A stretch of DNA of 64,000 bases from Endozoicomonas sp. 4G. Lineage in GTDB: Bacteria > Pseudomonadota > Gammaproteobacteria > Pseudomonadales > Endozoicomonadaceae. Within the stretch, counting starts at the first letter, position 1; every line of letters starts with the position of its first letter. Below the pieces are notes generated by a model, which did not search any database, was not told the DNA's origin, and worked only from the letters and a program-made list of their open reading frames with translations. The DNA is taken from NCBI RefSeq assembly GCF_023822025.1, contig NZ_CP082909.1, forward strand, positions 1,478,001-1,542,000, given 5' to 3'. Of this stretch, positions 1 to 9,500 are shown piece after piece. The position numbers and the translations under genes are program-made.

Positions 1-20
1 CGGGAGTATTTTCTAATCCC

Positions 21-1380
21 AAAATGAGCCTGAAGGGGCGTCAAGCCAGTGCTTTCAGGCCTTTCGTTCAAAAATTGATTGAAACAGTAATTCTCTGGCA
101 GCCTGCAACTGCTTTGCTGACTCATTATCGCTCATGCTTGTAGCTCTTGCCTCAAGTTCTTCGAGGGTGACTCCCTTTTTCAAATATTTCTTAAAGTCGG
201 GGAGACTTTTGAATTTTTCATAGGGGGTCATCATGTTTTCATAGTGATACTTTTTCTTTTCCTTGCCCTTTGCGTCTACCTCTGTTTCCGGGAAGAAGCA
301 CGGACGATGAAAGTTTAGGTATGGGGTAAGATAGATTTTATTGAACTCATTTATTTCTGTCGCATACTTCTGAGGAATATGAGCATACCCAAGTATTTTT
401 CTGATGATCGCACCATTCTTGCTTTCTACAAGTGCATTGTCGTTCGTCTTTCTTGCTCTTGATTTCGTAAAATTTATACGAAGATTTTCAAGTAATTCTG
501 ATACACGACCATTAATGTATTCAGAACCGTTATCAGAATGAAAACCCCTTAATTTAAAGGGAAATGAAGCCAGCAGCTCCTCCAAAACAGGAATCAAAAA
601 TGTCTCACTAATCTTCTCAACAGAGCAAACAACCTGATACTGTGTCACCTCATCAACAGCATTGATATGGTACACGCCTTTGACTCTATCCTGATCACCC
701 TGGTGTACAGTGTCGATGCGTATAAAGCCTGGCTGTCCTTCTGGCCTTGGTTTTCGCCGTACACCAATTGCTCGTTTTGTCGGTTTGGTGACGTCTTTAG
801 GTGACCGGATGTTACGGTATGTCTGTGACTTTCTCAGGTTGTATATGTGTGAGACGGAAATATCTTTCAGGCGTTCATAGCTCTGGTCACCCTGCACATA
901 CGCCCTTTCACAGAGCTTTTTGATAGCAGCCCCATTTAGACCATTATGAAGCTGATCTGTCGCAGCGAGGAGCCTTATATCGGCCTTGGTGTACTGATTG
1001 CTGAACCCATTGCTGGTCCGCTGTTTGCGCTTCAAATGACCTGCTGAGAGGTATGCCTTGATAAGGCGGCTGATTTGAGCTCTTGAGTAGCCTGTGGCAA
1101 CTGTCAGATACCGCTTAATAATCCCTTTCTCTGACCGAGTGAGTGATCGATATCGGAAGTGCCTCAAAACTTCTTCAACCCATTGATAACACTCGTCTTT
1201 TGACTCCCAACCGGGCTCTATCAATGGTGCTTGATTAAGCAGTTCTTGAACCTGCTGGAGGGTACTAATTAGCCTCGTGTTCATGATGATTTTCATCCAG
1301 TAATAATGGACGAAAGATCCAAAAGCGTGAGGCTCATTTCATGCTAGAAACAGGAGTCCCCTTTAGGCTCATTTCATGTT
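21..1380. mobile_element. Insertion sequence, IS481/IS1202-like, complete
   Basis: A single transposase gene is enclosed by inverted ends. The left end at 21-40 (AAAATGAGCCTGAAGGGGCG) pairs, with a few mismatches, with the right end at about 1356-1375, which reads CCCCTTTAGGCTCATTT. The right end also carries a second copy of the inner motif: GGCTCATTTCATG is found at 1331-1343 and again at 1367-1379. Doubled end repeats are unusual for a small IS. I could not identify a target duplication because the left flank is only 20 bases. The family assignment rests on the transposase; the exact boundaries are inferred. Confidence 0.75.
55..1296 (-). CDS. IS481-like DDE transposase
   Basis: Transposase of the enclosing element, 413 residues. 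The N-terminal 170 residues are rich in basic and helix-forming residues and contain a helix-turn-helix-like stretch (about 60-85), expected to bind the element ends. An rve-type RNase H-fold catalytic core follows, with D195 in FIRIDTVHQGD, D255 in FHSDNGSEY and E291 in NDNALVESKNG. The 35-residue gap between the last two is the classic D,D(35)E spacing. The frame is intact, so the enzyme is probably active. The tail is Glu/Lys rich. A GCCTGAA/TTCAGGC hairpin (28-34 with 54-60) overlaps the stop codon and could insulate the gene. Confident as an integrase-core transposase, less so on the family name. Confidence 0.9.
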   Translation of the reverse strand: MKIIMNTRLISTLQQVQELLNQAPLIEPGWESKDECYQWVEEVLRHFRYRSLTRSEKGIIKRYLTVATGYSRAQISRLIKAYLSAGHLKRKQRTSNGFSNQYTKADIRLLAATDQLHNGLNGAAIKKLCERAYVQGDQSYERLKDISVSHIYNLRKSQTYRNIRSPKDVTKPTKRAIGVRRKPRPEGQPGFIRIDTVHQGDQDRVKGVYHINAVDEVTQYQVVCSVEKISETFLIPVLEELLASFPFKLRGFHSDNGSEYINGRVSELLENLRINFTKSRARKTNDNALVESKNGAIIRKILGYAHIPQKYATEINEFNKIYLTPYLNFHRPCFFPETEVDAKGKEKKKYHYENMMTPYEKFKSLPDFKKYLKKGVTLEELEARATSMSDNESAKQLQAARELLFQSIFERKA

Positions 1381-1464
1381 GGAAGAGACTTCGGGTTGTG
1401 AGGGTGTAAAAAGGGACTATATTGCAGGGGTAGATAACATCATTGAAAACTTAACGTTAAAGAA

Positions 1465-3222
1465 ATGAAACTTTCTGCGATCTGCATTGGTAGAACAAAG
1501 CGTCAGAACATACGTGGTCACGGTGTCACAACGGCTTATCTGAAATCTGAAGTGCAGGGTTCGGTAAGAGTTCATGCCACTGGTATTGAAGGCAATGAGG
1601 TAGCGGTTCATAAAGATCACATCTACGCTGTTTCGACGACAACTTACAGGTACTGGCAAGATCGTATCGGTGGCAACGATAAGGATTGGCCAATGGGTCG
1701 CTTTGCTGAGAATCTTGTTATAGAGGGTTTGGATGAGGCGGCCTTGGCAGTGGGAGATGTTCTGTACATTGGCGATGAAGTAGTGCTGTCTGTGTCCGGG
1801 CCTCGTATTCCATGCTTCAAAGTATGCTGGCGTTTGGGGCAGTCAGACCGTTTTATCCCGGAGTTTGCCATTTCAGGCCACAGTGGTGTCTATCTGAGCG
1901 TAGTAAAAACCGGAACCATTACCTCCGGCGATCAAGTGCAGCTGGAGGCTAAGTCAGAGCCACGCACCCTGGTGCTGAACATCGCTAAAGCACTCTTTGC
2001 GGGCACCGCCAGTTTGGATCAGATGCAAGCGATGTCAGAGCTTGAAGGCCTGAGCCCGATGTCTTTTCTTTTTTTAACGTCAAAAATTGCGGCGGAGCAG
2101 GATCGGGCGAAGTTATCAAAAGGTCGGTGGTCAGGCTCTCGCGCATTGAGAGTGAAAGACATCCGTCAGGAGACACCGGATACAAAATCAGTCTGGCTCG
2201 AGGCTCCCGATGGTACGGGACCCTTGGCGGGAGCACTGGCTGGGCAGTTTCTGACTGTAAAGATTCCTCTGGCCGAAGAAGAAATTACCCGGGTCTGGAG
2301 TCTTAGCGATTATCAGGATAACCCTGACCACTATCGCATGACGATTAAACGCACGCCCAGCGGACCCGGCAGTGCGTATATGCATGAGACACTGGCGGTG
2401 GGGGACAGCCTGCGGGTGTCTTCTCCCCTGGGTCAGTTTACCCTTGCACGAGGTAACCCAAAACCATTGGTTTTGTTTGCTGGCGGAATCGGATTGACGC
2501 CATTGTTAGCCATGCTGAAAGCACACACCTTGATGAAAAACTACCCGCCCGTATTTTTCTTTCACGCCGTTCAGGATGGCATTCATCAGGCGCACCGGGC
2601 CGAGTTGGATCAGCTCGGGGCACTTCCTAATGTCACTGTCATTCATATTTTTTCCCGGCCGACTGAAAACGACGTTTCGTCGGGTCGTTTCAATTATCAG
2701 GGTCATTTGACGAAGGATATCATCGCTGAAAAGCTTGACGGGCTATACATCACGGATGGAGCTAAACGGATTGATATGCCTCCTTATGAATTGCAGTTCT
2801 ACCTCTGCGGGCCACCTGCTTTTCAAACTCACGTTACAGAAGCTCTGCTGGCGTTGGAAGCTAATGCTGATCAGATCTATACCGAAAGCTTTGGAACGGA
2901 GCCAGGGGCATCGCCTGTACCTGTAGTAGAAACGGCTGAGGTCACTTTCTTACCCGCCGGGATCCTTGCAAAGTGGGATGCGGGTCTTAATCTTTCACTG
3001 TTGGAGTTGGCTGAACAGTATGGTTTGACTCCCCCTAACGCTTGCCGTATGGGCGTCTGCCATACCTGTATCTCACGGCTGGAAGTTGGAGATACCTTCT
3101 ACGACCGTAAGATCGCCATTGCTCCTGCAGAGGGTCAGTTCCTGCTCTGTTGTTCAAGGCCCAAGACTGAAAAAGTCACTATTACTCTCCCTGATAACAC
3201 AGAACTCCCTGAAAAATTTTAA
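1465..3222 (+). CDS. MOSC domain / FAD-NAD(P) reductase / 2Fe-2S ferredoxin fusion
   Basis: A 585-residue three-part redox protein. Residues 1-210 form a YiiM-like MOSC domain, a family that handles sulfur or molybdenum-cofactor substrates; its C109-type cysteine lies in the GPRIPCFKV stretch. Residues about 225-470 are a ferredoxin-reductase-type FAD and NAD(P) module, with RVWSLSDY as the flavin site and GGIGLTPLL as the nucleotide loop. The C-terminal 90 residues are a plant-type 2Fe-2S ferredoxin with CRMGVCHTC and a later CC pair. The architecture suggests electrons flow from NAD(P)H through FAD and the cluster to the MOSC centre, as proposed for N-hydroxylated-compound reductases, but the substrate is unknown. 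The gene starts 85 bases after the IS right end, so its native promoter may be displaced. Confidence 0.85.
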   Translation: MKLSAICIGRTKRQNIRGHGVTTAYLKSEVQGSVRVHATGIEGNEVAVHKDHIYAVSTTTYRYWQDRIGGNDKDWPMGRFAENLVIEGLDEAALAVGDVLYIGDEVVLSVSGPRIPCFKVCWRLGQSDRFIPEFAISGHSGVYLSVVKTGTITSGDQVQLEAKSEPRTLVLNIAKALFAGTASLDQMQAMSELEGLSPMSFLFLTSKIAAEQDRAKLSKGRWSGSRALRVKDIRQETPDTKSVWLEAPDGTGPLAGALAGQFLTVKIPLAEEEITRVWSLSDYQDNPDHYRMTIKRTPSGPGSAYMHETLAVGDSLRVSSPLGQFTLARGNPKPLVLFAGGIGLTPLLAMLKAHTLMKNYPPVFFFHAVQDGIHQAHRAELDQLGALPNVTVIHIFSRPTENDVSSGRFNYQGHLTKDIIAEKLDGLYITDGAKRIDMPPYELQFYLCGPPAFQTHVTEALLALEANADQIYTESFGTEPGASPVPVVETAEVTFLPAGILAKWDAGLNLSLLELAEQYGLTPPNACRMGVCHTCISRLEVGDTFYDRKIAIAPAEGQFLLCCSRPKTEKVTITLPDNTELPEKF

Positions 3223-3352
3223 GCAATAGCTGCTATTTTTCTCATAAAAACAAAACGACATTTTTATTTTATTGGCCTAAATCAATATTTACAAAGCCTT
3301 GAAATGATAACTTAGAAAAAAAACCGACATCATTGACCAAGGCTGTTACGCA

Positions 3353-4861
3353 ATGAAAGACATGTCCGCACGATTACCAGGCATTGTGCCTGTTTTGATT
3401 TTACGTCAAATATTATGGGGGGCTGCTTTTTACGGAAGCTTTATCCTGTTGACTCGTTTTTTTCTTGATAAGCTCAACTACAGCGAAGCCCAAACCATTA
3501 TGATGTTAGGTGCCTTTGGTGCCATTGGCCCTGTTTGTTCAGCCATTGGCGGTTTTGTTGCCGATCGCTATATTGGCTCTTTTCGTGCCGTGTACATAGG
3601 TTACAGTTTCTACGCCATCGGCCTGGCCATGCTCAGTGCCGGTGCTGCACTCATCAACGCTCCGCTAAGTATTCTGGGTATTGCCGTTATTGGTTATTCC
3701 AGGGGACTGTCTTCCACCAGCCCGACTGTGTTGTTTGGCAACTCTTACAACGAAACGAACCAGGATCGTTTTCAAGAAGGTTTGACCCTGAATTATTCGT
3801 TAAACAATCTGGGTTCTTTTGGGGCAAAATATGTCTTCCCTTTCATACTGGCTTTTGTTGCTTATCAAGGCAGCTTTATGCTCTCTTCCCTTATCATGTG
3901 TGGGATCCTGGTTTTATTCTATGTTTACCGCAAACCGCTAAGAGCGGCAGGTAACGCGATGGATCACAGGCCACTGTCGTTGTTATTCTGGGGCATATTC
4001 GGTGCTGGCTCGCTGTTCTCCATGGGCCTTATTTACTGGGTGTTTTCAAACCTTGATCAGGGTCAGTACCTGCTTTACGCCATTGGTTTTGCCGCTATTG
4101 GCTATTTTATCTTTCGTACCGCCAAAGCAGAATCATCTGACCAGCTTCGTATGATCGCCATTCTCGTGATGATGGTCATTCTGATCTGCTTTTATTTTTA
4201 CTACGGTCAAATGATGACCTCCATGAATATTTACGCTATCAACCTGATGGGTGACGAAATTCTTGGGTTTATTCCGGTGAAGCCGGAGTCTGGTGTGGCC
4301 TTTAACCCACTGTGGTGCTTCATACTTGGAGGACCAGTGGTGGGCTTCTACGCCTGGCTGGAAAAGAAAGGTTTTTCCTTTTCCATTCCCACCAAGTTCG
4401 CTTTTGCCTTTGTGTTCACTGCCATCGGGTTTTCGCTGCTGGCGCTTTCCACGCAGCATATGAATGAGGCCGGAAAAATCTCTGCCAACTGGATACTGAT
4501 GGTGCATTTCTTCCAGGCCATTGCTGAATTGATCGTTGGCGCACTGGGTGCAGGCTTTCTGTTTCAGATGGCTCCTAAAGATCTTTCCGCTTTCACCATG
4601 GGTATGCGCTCCATTGCCCTGTCGTTGAGCGGCCTGTTTGCAGCCAGACTTTCAACCAGCATTGCCCTGCCAAAAGACATCGAGTTTACCCAGAGCGTTG
4701 TTGAAAGTGCCTACTACGATTATTTTCTGAAGTTGGCCATTTTTGCAGGCATTATGGTTTTTGTGACGATCTTCCTCTCCAGAGTGATTAACCGACTGGT
4801 TGAAAAGAGCAGGAATGTTGATCAGGGTGAGACACTCACTCCTGCTATTACCGCCTCATAA
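3353..4861 (+). CDS. POT/PTR2-like MFS transporter
   Basis: Integral membrane protein of 502 residues with about 12-14 hydrophobic segments. The N-terminal half shows the major-facilitator pattern: a GAFGAIGPVCSAIGGFVADRY loop resembles the POT-family motif between helices 2 and 3, followed by a YIGYSFYAIG helix. POT proteins import di- and tripeptides with protons, so peptide uptake is the likeliest role; another small solute is possible because the E-x-x-E-[RK] motif of helix 1 is not evident (helix 1 reads LRQILWGAAFYGSF). The gene stands alone. A second in-frame ATG three codons in is also a possible start. A hairpin lies immediately after the stop. Confidence 0.75.
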   Translation: MKDMSARLPGIVPVLILRQILWGAAFYGSFILLTRFFLDKLNYSEAQTIMMLGAFGAIGPVCSAIGGFVADRYIGSFRAVYIGYSFYAIGLAMLSAGAALINAPLSILGIAVIGYSRGLSSTSPTVLFGNSYNETNQDRFQEGLTLNYSLNNLGSFGAKYVFPFILAFVAYQGSFMLSSLIMCGILVLFYVYRKPLRAAGNAMDHRPLSLLFWGIFGAGSLFSMGLIYWVFSNLDQGQYLLYAIGFAAIGYFIFRTAKAESSDQLRMIAILVMMVILICFYFYYGQMMTSMNIYAINLMGDEILGFIPVKPESGVAFNPLWCFILGGPVVGFYAWLEKKGFSFSIPTKFAFAFVFTAIGFSLLALSTQHMNEAGKISANWILMVHFFQAIAELIVGALGAGFLFQMAPKDLSAFTMGMRSIALSLSGLFAARLSTSIALPKDIEFTQSVVESAYYDYFLKLAIFAGIMVFVTIFLSRVINRLVEKSRNVDQGETLTPAITAS

Positions 4862-4870
4862 CCACGCTTT

Positions 4871-4909
4871 CCATAGCCTTTGTTCCGGATGCCGGTTCAG
4901 AGGCTATGG
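4871..4909. terminator. Hairpin between convergent genes
   Basis: CCATAGCCT at 4871-4879 pairs perfectly with AGGCTATGG at 4901-4909. The 21-base loop contains CCGG twice and could fold further. It sits between the POT transporter and the convergent LysE-like gene and probably ends both transcripts, although neither side has a strong T tract. Confidence 0.5.
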
Positions 4910-4914
4910 CAACG

Positions 4915-5529
4915 TTAGATAGTAAGCATCGATTGATAAAATAACCAGAAAGCTATGGCTATCAGCATTGATCCAAATAGTTTGCTTTGAACCTGTACGG
5001 CGTAATTGGATGCAAATTTTTTAGCCATCCATGCACCACCATAAGACCAGCTCATATGTGTGAACAAGTTTAATAAAAGAAGGCAAAGACTGAGGGATAC
5101 CACTTCATAAATGATCGATTCTCCACGATTTAAAAACTGAGAATACATGGTTAGGATTATTGTAACGCCTTTAATATTTAACGCTTGGGATATAACGCCA
5201 TCAATAAATGTTAGCTGTCTTATGGAGTTATTATTATCTATGTTTTTTCGGATAAGAAATTTATAGCCCAGCCAAAAAATATATATCACTCCTCCTACTT
5301 GAATAAAGAAGAAAAGCTTGGGGTAGTTAGTAATTAGGGCAGAAAGCCCGAAACCTGCGAGTAATGCATAAGTTGTGTAGACTAAATCCAGCCCTAAAAT
5401 GAATGGGATCGATTTTTTGAAGCCATTAGACGCACCGCATACAGCACACAGTACATTTCCCGGGCCTGCACTAAATACCAGAGGAAAAATGACTCCTAGC
5501 CATAAGAAGAATTCAGGTAATGTGGTCAT
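4915..5529 (-). CDS. LysE/RhtB-family exporter
   Basis: A 204-residue inner-membrane protein with about six hydrophobic helices. The N-terminal segment (PLVFSAGPGNVLCAVCGASNG) carries the family signature of a PGP-like turn followed by small residues and a basic loop (GFKKSIPF). LysE/RhtB proteins export amino acids such as lysine, arginine, homoserine or threonine; the substrate cannot be read from the sequence. The middle cytosolic loop contains IRKNIDNNNS, a typical basic linker. AAGAG lies about 9 bases before the ATG. Base composition is clearly more AT-rich than the flanking genes, hinting at later acquisition. No LysR-type regulator, the usual partner, is adjacent. Confidence 0.8.
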   Translation of the reverse strand: MTTLPEFFLWLGVIFPLVFSAGPGNVLCAVCGASNGFKKSIPFILGLDLVYTTYALLAGFGLSALITNYPKLFFFIQVGGVIYIFWLGYKFLIRKNIDNNNSIRQLTFIDGVISQALNIKGVTIILTMYSQFLNRGESIIYEVVSLSLCLLLLNLFTHMSWSYGGAWMAKKFASNYAVQVQSKLFGSMLIAIAFWLFYQSMLTI

Positions 5530-5715
5530 ATTAACAACTCTTATATTTTGATTTTATTAGCAGTCATTTGTTTGGTGGTGTCACGAATCTTATCTAATTC
5601 TTGGGTAACAAGCCCTTCATATTATTGTACGGAAGTTCAATATACAAATAAAAACTCAGCATCAAAGGAATGGTGTTCAGCCTGAGCGTTTAGCCACATT
5701 GTTTTGACTTCAGCT

Positions 5716-6462
5716 TCAGAGATCCTGATGGTTTCGATATTGCCCTGATTGATAGTCAATCGAGTATACCCTGAACTTATCTGAAGAAGTGCTGTAGGCG
5801 GCTGAGGGGCAATAGGAAAAGCCCACCAGAGCACCCTCCTGATCAAATATTGCCACCGTGTTATGAACGTACCAGCCTTCCATATTTTCGGTCAGATGAT
5901 TGTTTACAGGCGCTATGTAGATATCTGGATAGATGTCCGCACTGGCGCTCAGAGGTGTGACCGAACGCATTTGCCATCGCCAGCGGGCATCGTCCCAGTC
6001 TCCGGCCAGGGCAAGACACTGCCAGTGAGGTGTGGTCTTGATTGGGTGTGCCTGTTTGGAGAGTTTGGCAATGCTTTTATTTTCCGGGTGCTGTTCCAAC
6101 GTAATTTTTACAATCTGGTTTTCATCAGCTGCTTCCTGTCTGTTTCTTCTTGATGGCCAGTCAGGCTGGATAGCGCCTTGCCAATGACTGAGGTCTTCCA
6201 GGCTGCTGTAGATGGCGTAGCTGCCAAACCCACCGCCCTGTGCGCAGGGGGCTGTGGTGGTGACTTCTTTCTCTCCTGTCAATACGCCCAGACAAAAGCC
6301 AGTGGCAGACCGGGCATTGTTAATGACAACGAGACTGTCTTCCGGGTTGGTGGGGTCTGCCAGCGTCTGAAGAGAAAAGGTGCCTGCCAATATCAGGAAA
6401 AGCATGGCGGATAACGAGTCTGGTCGATTTTTTTGGCTGGGTGGGGGCGATAATTTTTTCAT
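5716..6462 (-). CDS. Secreted S1-like pseudoprotease with HQDL tail
   Basis: A 248-residue protein with a long basic N terminus, a hydrophobic core (about 19-34) and likely cleavage after A35, so it is probably exported. The rest follows the chymotrypsin (S1) plan: VVINNARSATGFCLGVL resembles the first beta strands, EVTTTAPCA matches VLTAAHC, QHPENKSIAKLSK matches the HPxxNDIALLKL stretch, and EGALVGFSYC matches the LVGIVSWGxxC end. The catalytic His is Pro (P72), the Asp position is Ser, and no GDSGG is present, so I infer a dead protease used for binding or scaffolding. The last residues (YRNHQDL) nearly match those of the large protein encoded just downstream on the same strand (YRYHQDL). 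The S1 assignment is by eye and should be treated as moderate. Confidence 0.55.
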   Translation of the reverse strand: MKKLSPPPSQKNRPDSLSAMLFLILAGTFSLQTLADPTNPEDSLVVINNARSATGFCLGVLTGEKEVTTTAPCAQGGGFGSYAIYSSLEDLSHWQGAIQPDWPSRRNRQEAADENQIVKITLEQHPENKSIAKLSKQAHPIKTTPHWQCLALAGDWDDARWRWQMRSVTPLSASADIYPDIYIAPVNNHLTENMEGWYVHNTVAIFDQEGALVGFSYCPSAAYSTSSDKFRVYSIDYQSGQYRNHQDL

Positions 6463-6553
6463 AATATTCCAAGTTTCTTAGAATTAAATCTGGAATGACT
6501 CAAACTAGCAGATGTCAAGATATTCGCCAGTTCAGAAGCTATAGCACTCAGCT

Positions 6554-9500
6554 TTAAAGATCCTGATGGTATCTATATAACACGGCCAGGGTAGTTATGA
6601 TACTCAAACCAGTAATCACTGCTCTTGAGCTGGAGATCGTGTCAGCAATAGAAACCGGAGGCTCTGTCGTAAGGTCTGATAATTCAAAGAAGAACTGACC
6701 TTCAAAGTTCACCAGTCCACTCAAAGCAGTGGCTGTAGAATGATGAATGGCCGTCCAGGTATTTAGAATCTGGCTGATGGTTAATGGAGTGTGATCTCGA
6801 ATGACATGGGTTGAGCCCATTGATCTTTGGCATTCGTTTGCCAGTGGTAATGGATCGGCGGCTATCAGGCGGTATTCTTGTTGAGCCTGTCGCCACGGAT
6901 TGAATGCCTGCAGGTGGTTACAGGCCAGAGCCAGTTCCAGTTGCTCCCTGATACTTATAGCCGTATCGGTTACCCGGATCTGATTGCCTGCGAGATTAAA
7001 TAGAGGAAGTTCTGCATTGATATCTTTATGGCCAGTCAGAGTGAAGCCTCCTCTTTGTTGATCTACTCCTGAAAAAAGCGCCTTACGTGTCTTGCCTGTA
7101 TTGTCAATGTCGACATTGTTTCTGAACACATCCATACGGGTTCCGTGTCCAAGGGTAAACTCCCCTGCACCTGTCATATTGCCCTGAAATCTGTTCCCGA
7201 TAAGAGCGATCTGTTTTGACTGGTTCCTGATGGCAGGTAGATTAATCACTACCCCTTTGTCGGGAATGTAGTCGAGGAGCAAGGTTTTGATGATGTTACC
7301 AGTCACCGTGTTATTGGCGAACCGCAGGCCGGGACCAGGGCGCAAATCATTGGCCGATGCATCCAGAGGTAATCGGCAATCAAGGTCAACCCCGGCCCAG
7401 TTGGAAAGATGGAATACACTGTCTTCTATAATCAGTCGCCGGTTATAGCACTCTGCGAAAACAATCGTCTGAATGGGATAGCGGCCCCTGGATTCAGTGG
7501 GCCGGAAAGTCACCTGTCTTATGTGACTGTCTCTGGTTTCATCAAAATAGAAGTTTCTGGTGCTTCCGACTCTGAGCATATGTTGATCAAAATAATCTGG
7601 CAAAGGCGAAATGACGATTTCAAAACCGTCATCAGCCGCGCCAATAATGTCTTGACCGTTTTTCAAGACTATTTCACTGCCAATCAGGTAATGAATGGCG
7701 GTTTTACCCGCCGAAGGGACAGCGGTGGTTGGAGTCGCTGCGCTGGATGAGAGCAGTATAACGGTGTTATCTGGAATACGTTTGATCAACTCACTGAAAT
7801 CGCCCGCAGGATCGGGACTGAGTACAACGCACTGACGCTGTCTGACAAGCTTTTCATATTGGTTCAGTCGTTTCTGAATCCCGCTTGCGTGCCCTATGAT
7901 AGATTCGCACGGTACTATTGGAAGTTCTGTTGTAGTGGTGGGGGTTGCACTGGTGCTTGTGATTGTACTGGTGGTGGAGATCGCGCTGGAGCTGGAAGTC
8001 GCAATGGCAAGTGAAGAAGAGATCAGTGTCGTACAGGCTGCTGAGTCAAATAATAGAATACCTTCGACGTTTATCAGTCCACTGCAGGCAGTTGCAGTGG
8101 AGCCTCTGATGGCCGTCCAGGTATTCTTAATTTCAGCAATGGTATAGGAACTAGTTGTTGGCATGACAGAGGTTGAGTTCAAAGCTGGCATGACATTGGT
8201 TGAATTTAAAGTCGGCATGACAGTGGATGAGTTCAAGGCTGGCATGACATTGGTTGAATTCAAAGTGGGCATGACAGTGGATGAGTTCAAAGCTGGCATG
8301 ATATTGGTTGAATTCAAAATCGGCATGACATTGGTTGAGTTCAAAGTGGGCATGACAGTGGATGAGTTCAAAGCTGGCATGACATTGGTTGAATTCAAAG
8401 TGGGCATGACAGTGGATGAGTTCAAAGCTGGCATGACATTGGTTGAATTCAAAATCGGCATGATATTGGTTGAATTCAAAGTGGGCATGACAGTGGATGA
8501 GTTCAAGGCTGGCATGACATTGGTTGAATTCAAAATCGGCATGATATTGGTTGAATTCAAAGCTGGCATGACAGTGGATGAGTTCAAAGCTGGCATGACA
8601 TGGGTTGAATTCAAAATCGACATGGCAGCGGCTGAAATCAAAGTCGGCATGATATTGGTTGAATTCAAAGTCGGCATGACAGTGGATGAGTTCCAAGCTG
8701 GCATGACATGGGTTGAATTCAAAATCGACATGCCAGCGGCTGAGATCAAAGTCGGCATGACATTAGTTGAGCTCAAAGTCGGCATGACAGTGAATGAGTT
8801 CAACGTTGACATAATATTGATTGAGTCTGAAGTTGCCATGAAGGTGTTTAAACCTGGAGTGGACATGACAAGCGTTGAACTCATTACTCTTTGGCACTCG
8901 CCTCCCAATGGTAATGCATCAGAGGCTTTCAGACTGAACTCGGGTTCGAGTTGTCGCCACGGAACGATCCCCTGCAGATGGTTACAGGCCAGAGCCAGTT
9001 CAAGGGGGGCTCTAAAGGTTATTGCTGTCGCTGTCACTCGGATCTGATTACCTGCCAGATTAAAGAGGGGAGGTTTTACCGTGTTATCTGCATGACTGAT
9101 AAGCGCAAACCCCCCTCGCCGTTGTTCTCGTAAACCGAAAGTCTCGCGAAGTGTGAGGCCAGCATTGTCAATATTGTCGATGGTATTTCTAAAAACATCG
9201 ATACTGGATCCGGGGCCAAGGTTAAAGTCACCGGCATTGGCCATTTTGCCCCGGAACCTGTTCCCGATGACTGCGAGCCTCTGAGCCTGATTCCTGATAG
9301 CAGGAAGATTAACAATTATCCCTCCTTCGGGAATAACGCCAAAGTGCAACATGCTGATGGTGTCGCCAATGGCCGTGTTGTTGGTGAACAGCAAGCCTGG
9401 GCCCGGGCGATTGTCACTGGCCGATGCATCCAGTGATTTTCTGCAATCAAGGTCAACAGCAGCCCAGTTGGGAAGATGGAACAGGTTGCTTTCTACAATC

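Noticed and set aside
5637-5846. Minus-strand 69-codon frame near the end of the pseudoprotease gene
   Set aside because: Overlaps the pseudoprotease in another frame and has no ribosome site or recognisable feature.
8151-8696. Second minus-strand frame of 181 codons (His/Phe-rich repeats) over the same array
   Set aside because: Shadow of the same repeat in another register; no start context and no flanking domain.
8160-8875. Possible CRISPR array
   Set aside because: The direct repeats abut with no spacers of their own, they encode protein repeats in a long gene, and no cas genes are near.
8163-9047. Plus-strand open frame of 294 codons over the 27-bp array, rich in VEFKxGM units
   Set aside because: A 27-base period leaves several frames open by itself; the minus strand has the signal peptide, the flanking modules and the full-length frame.
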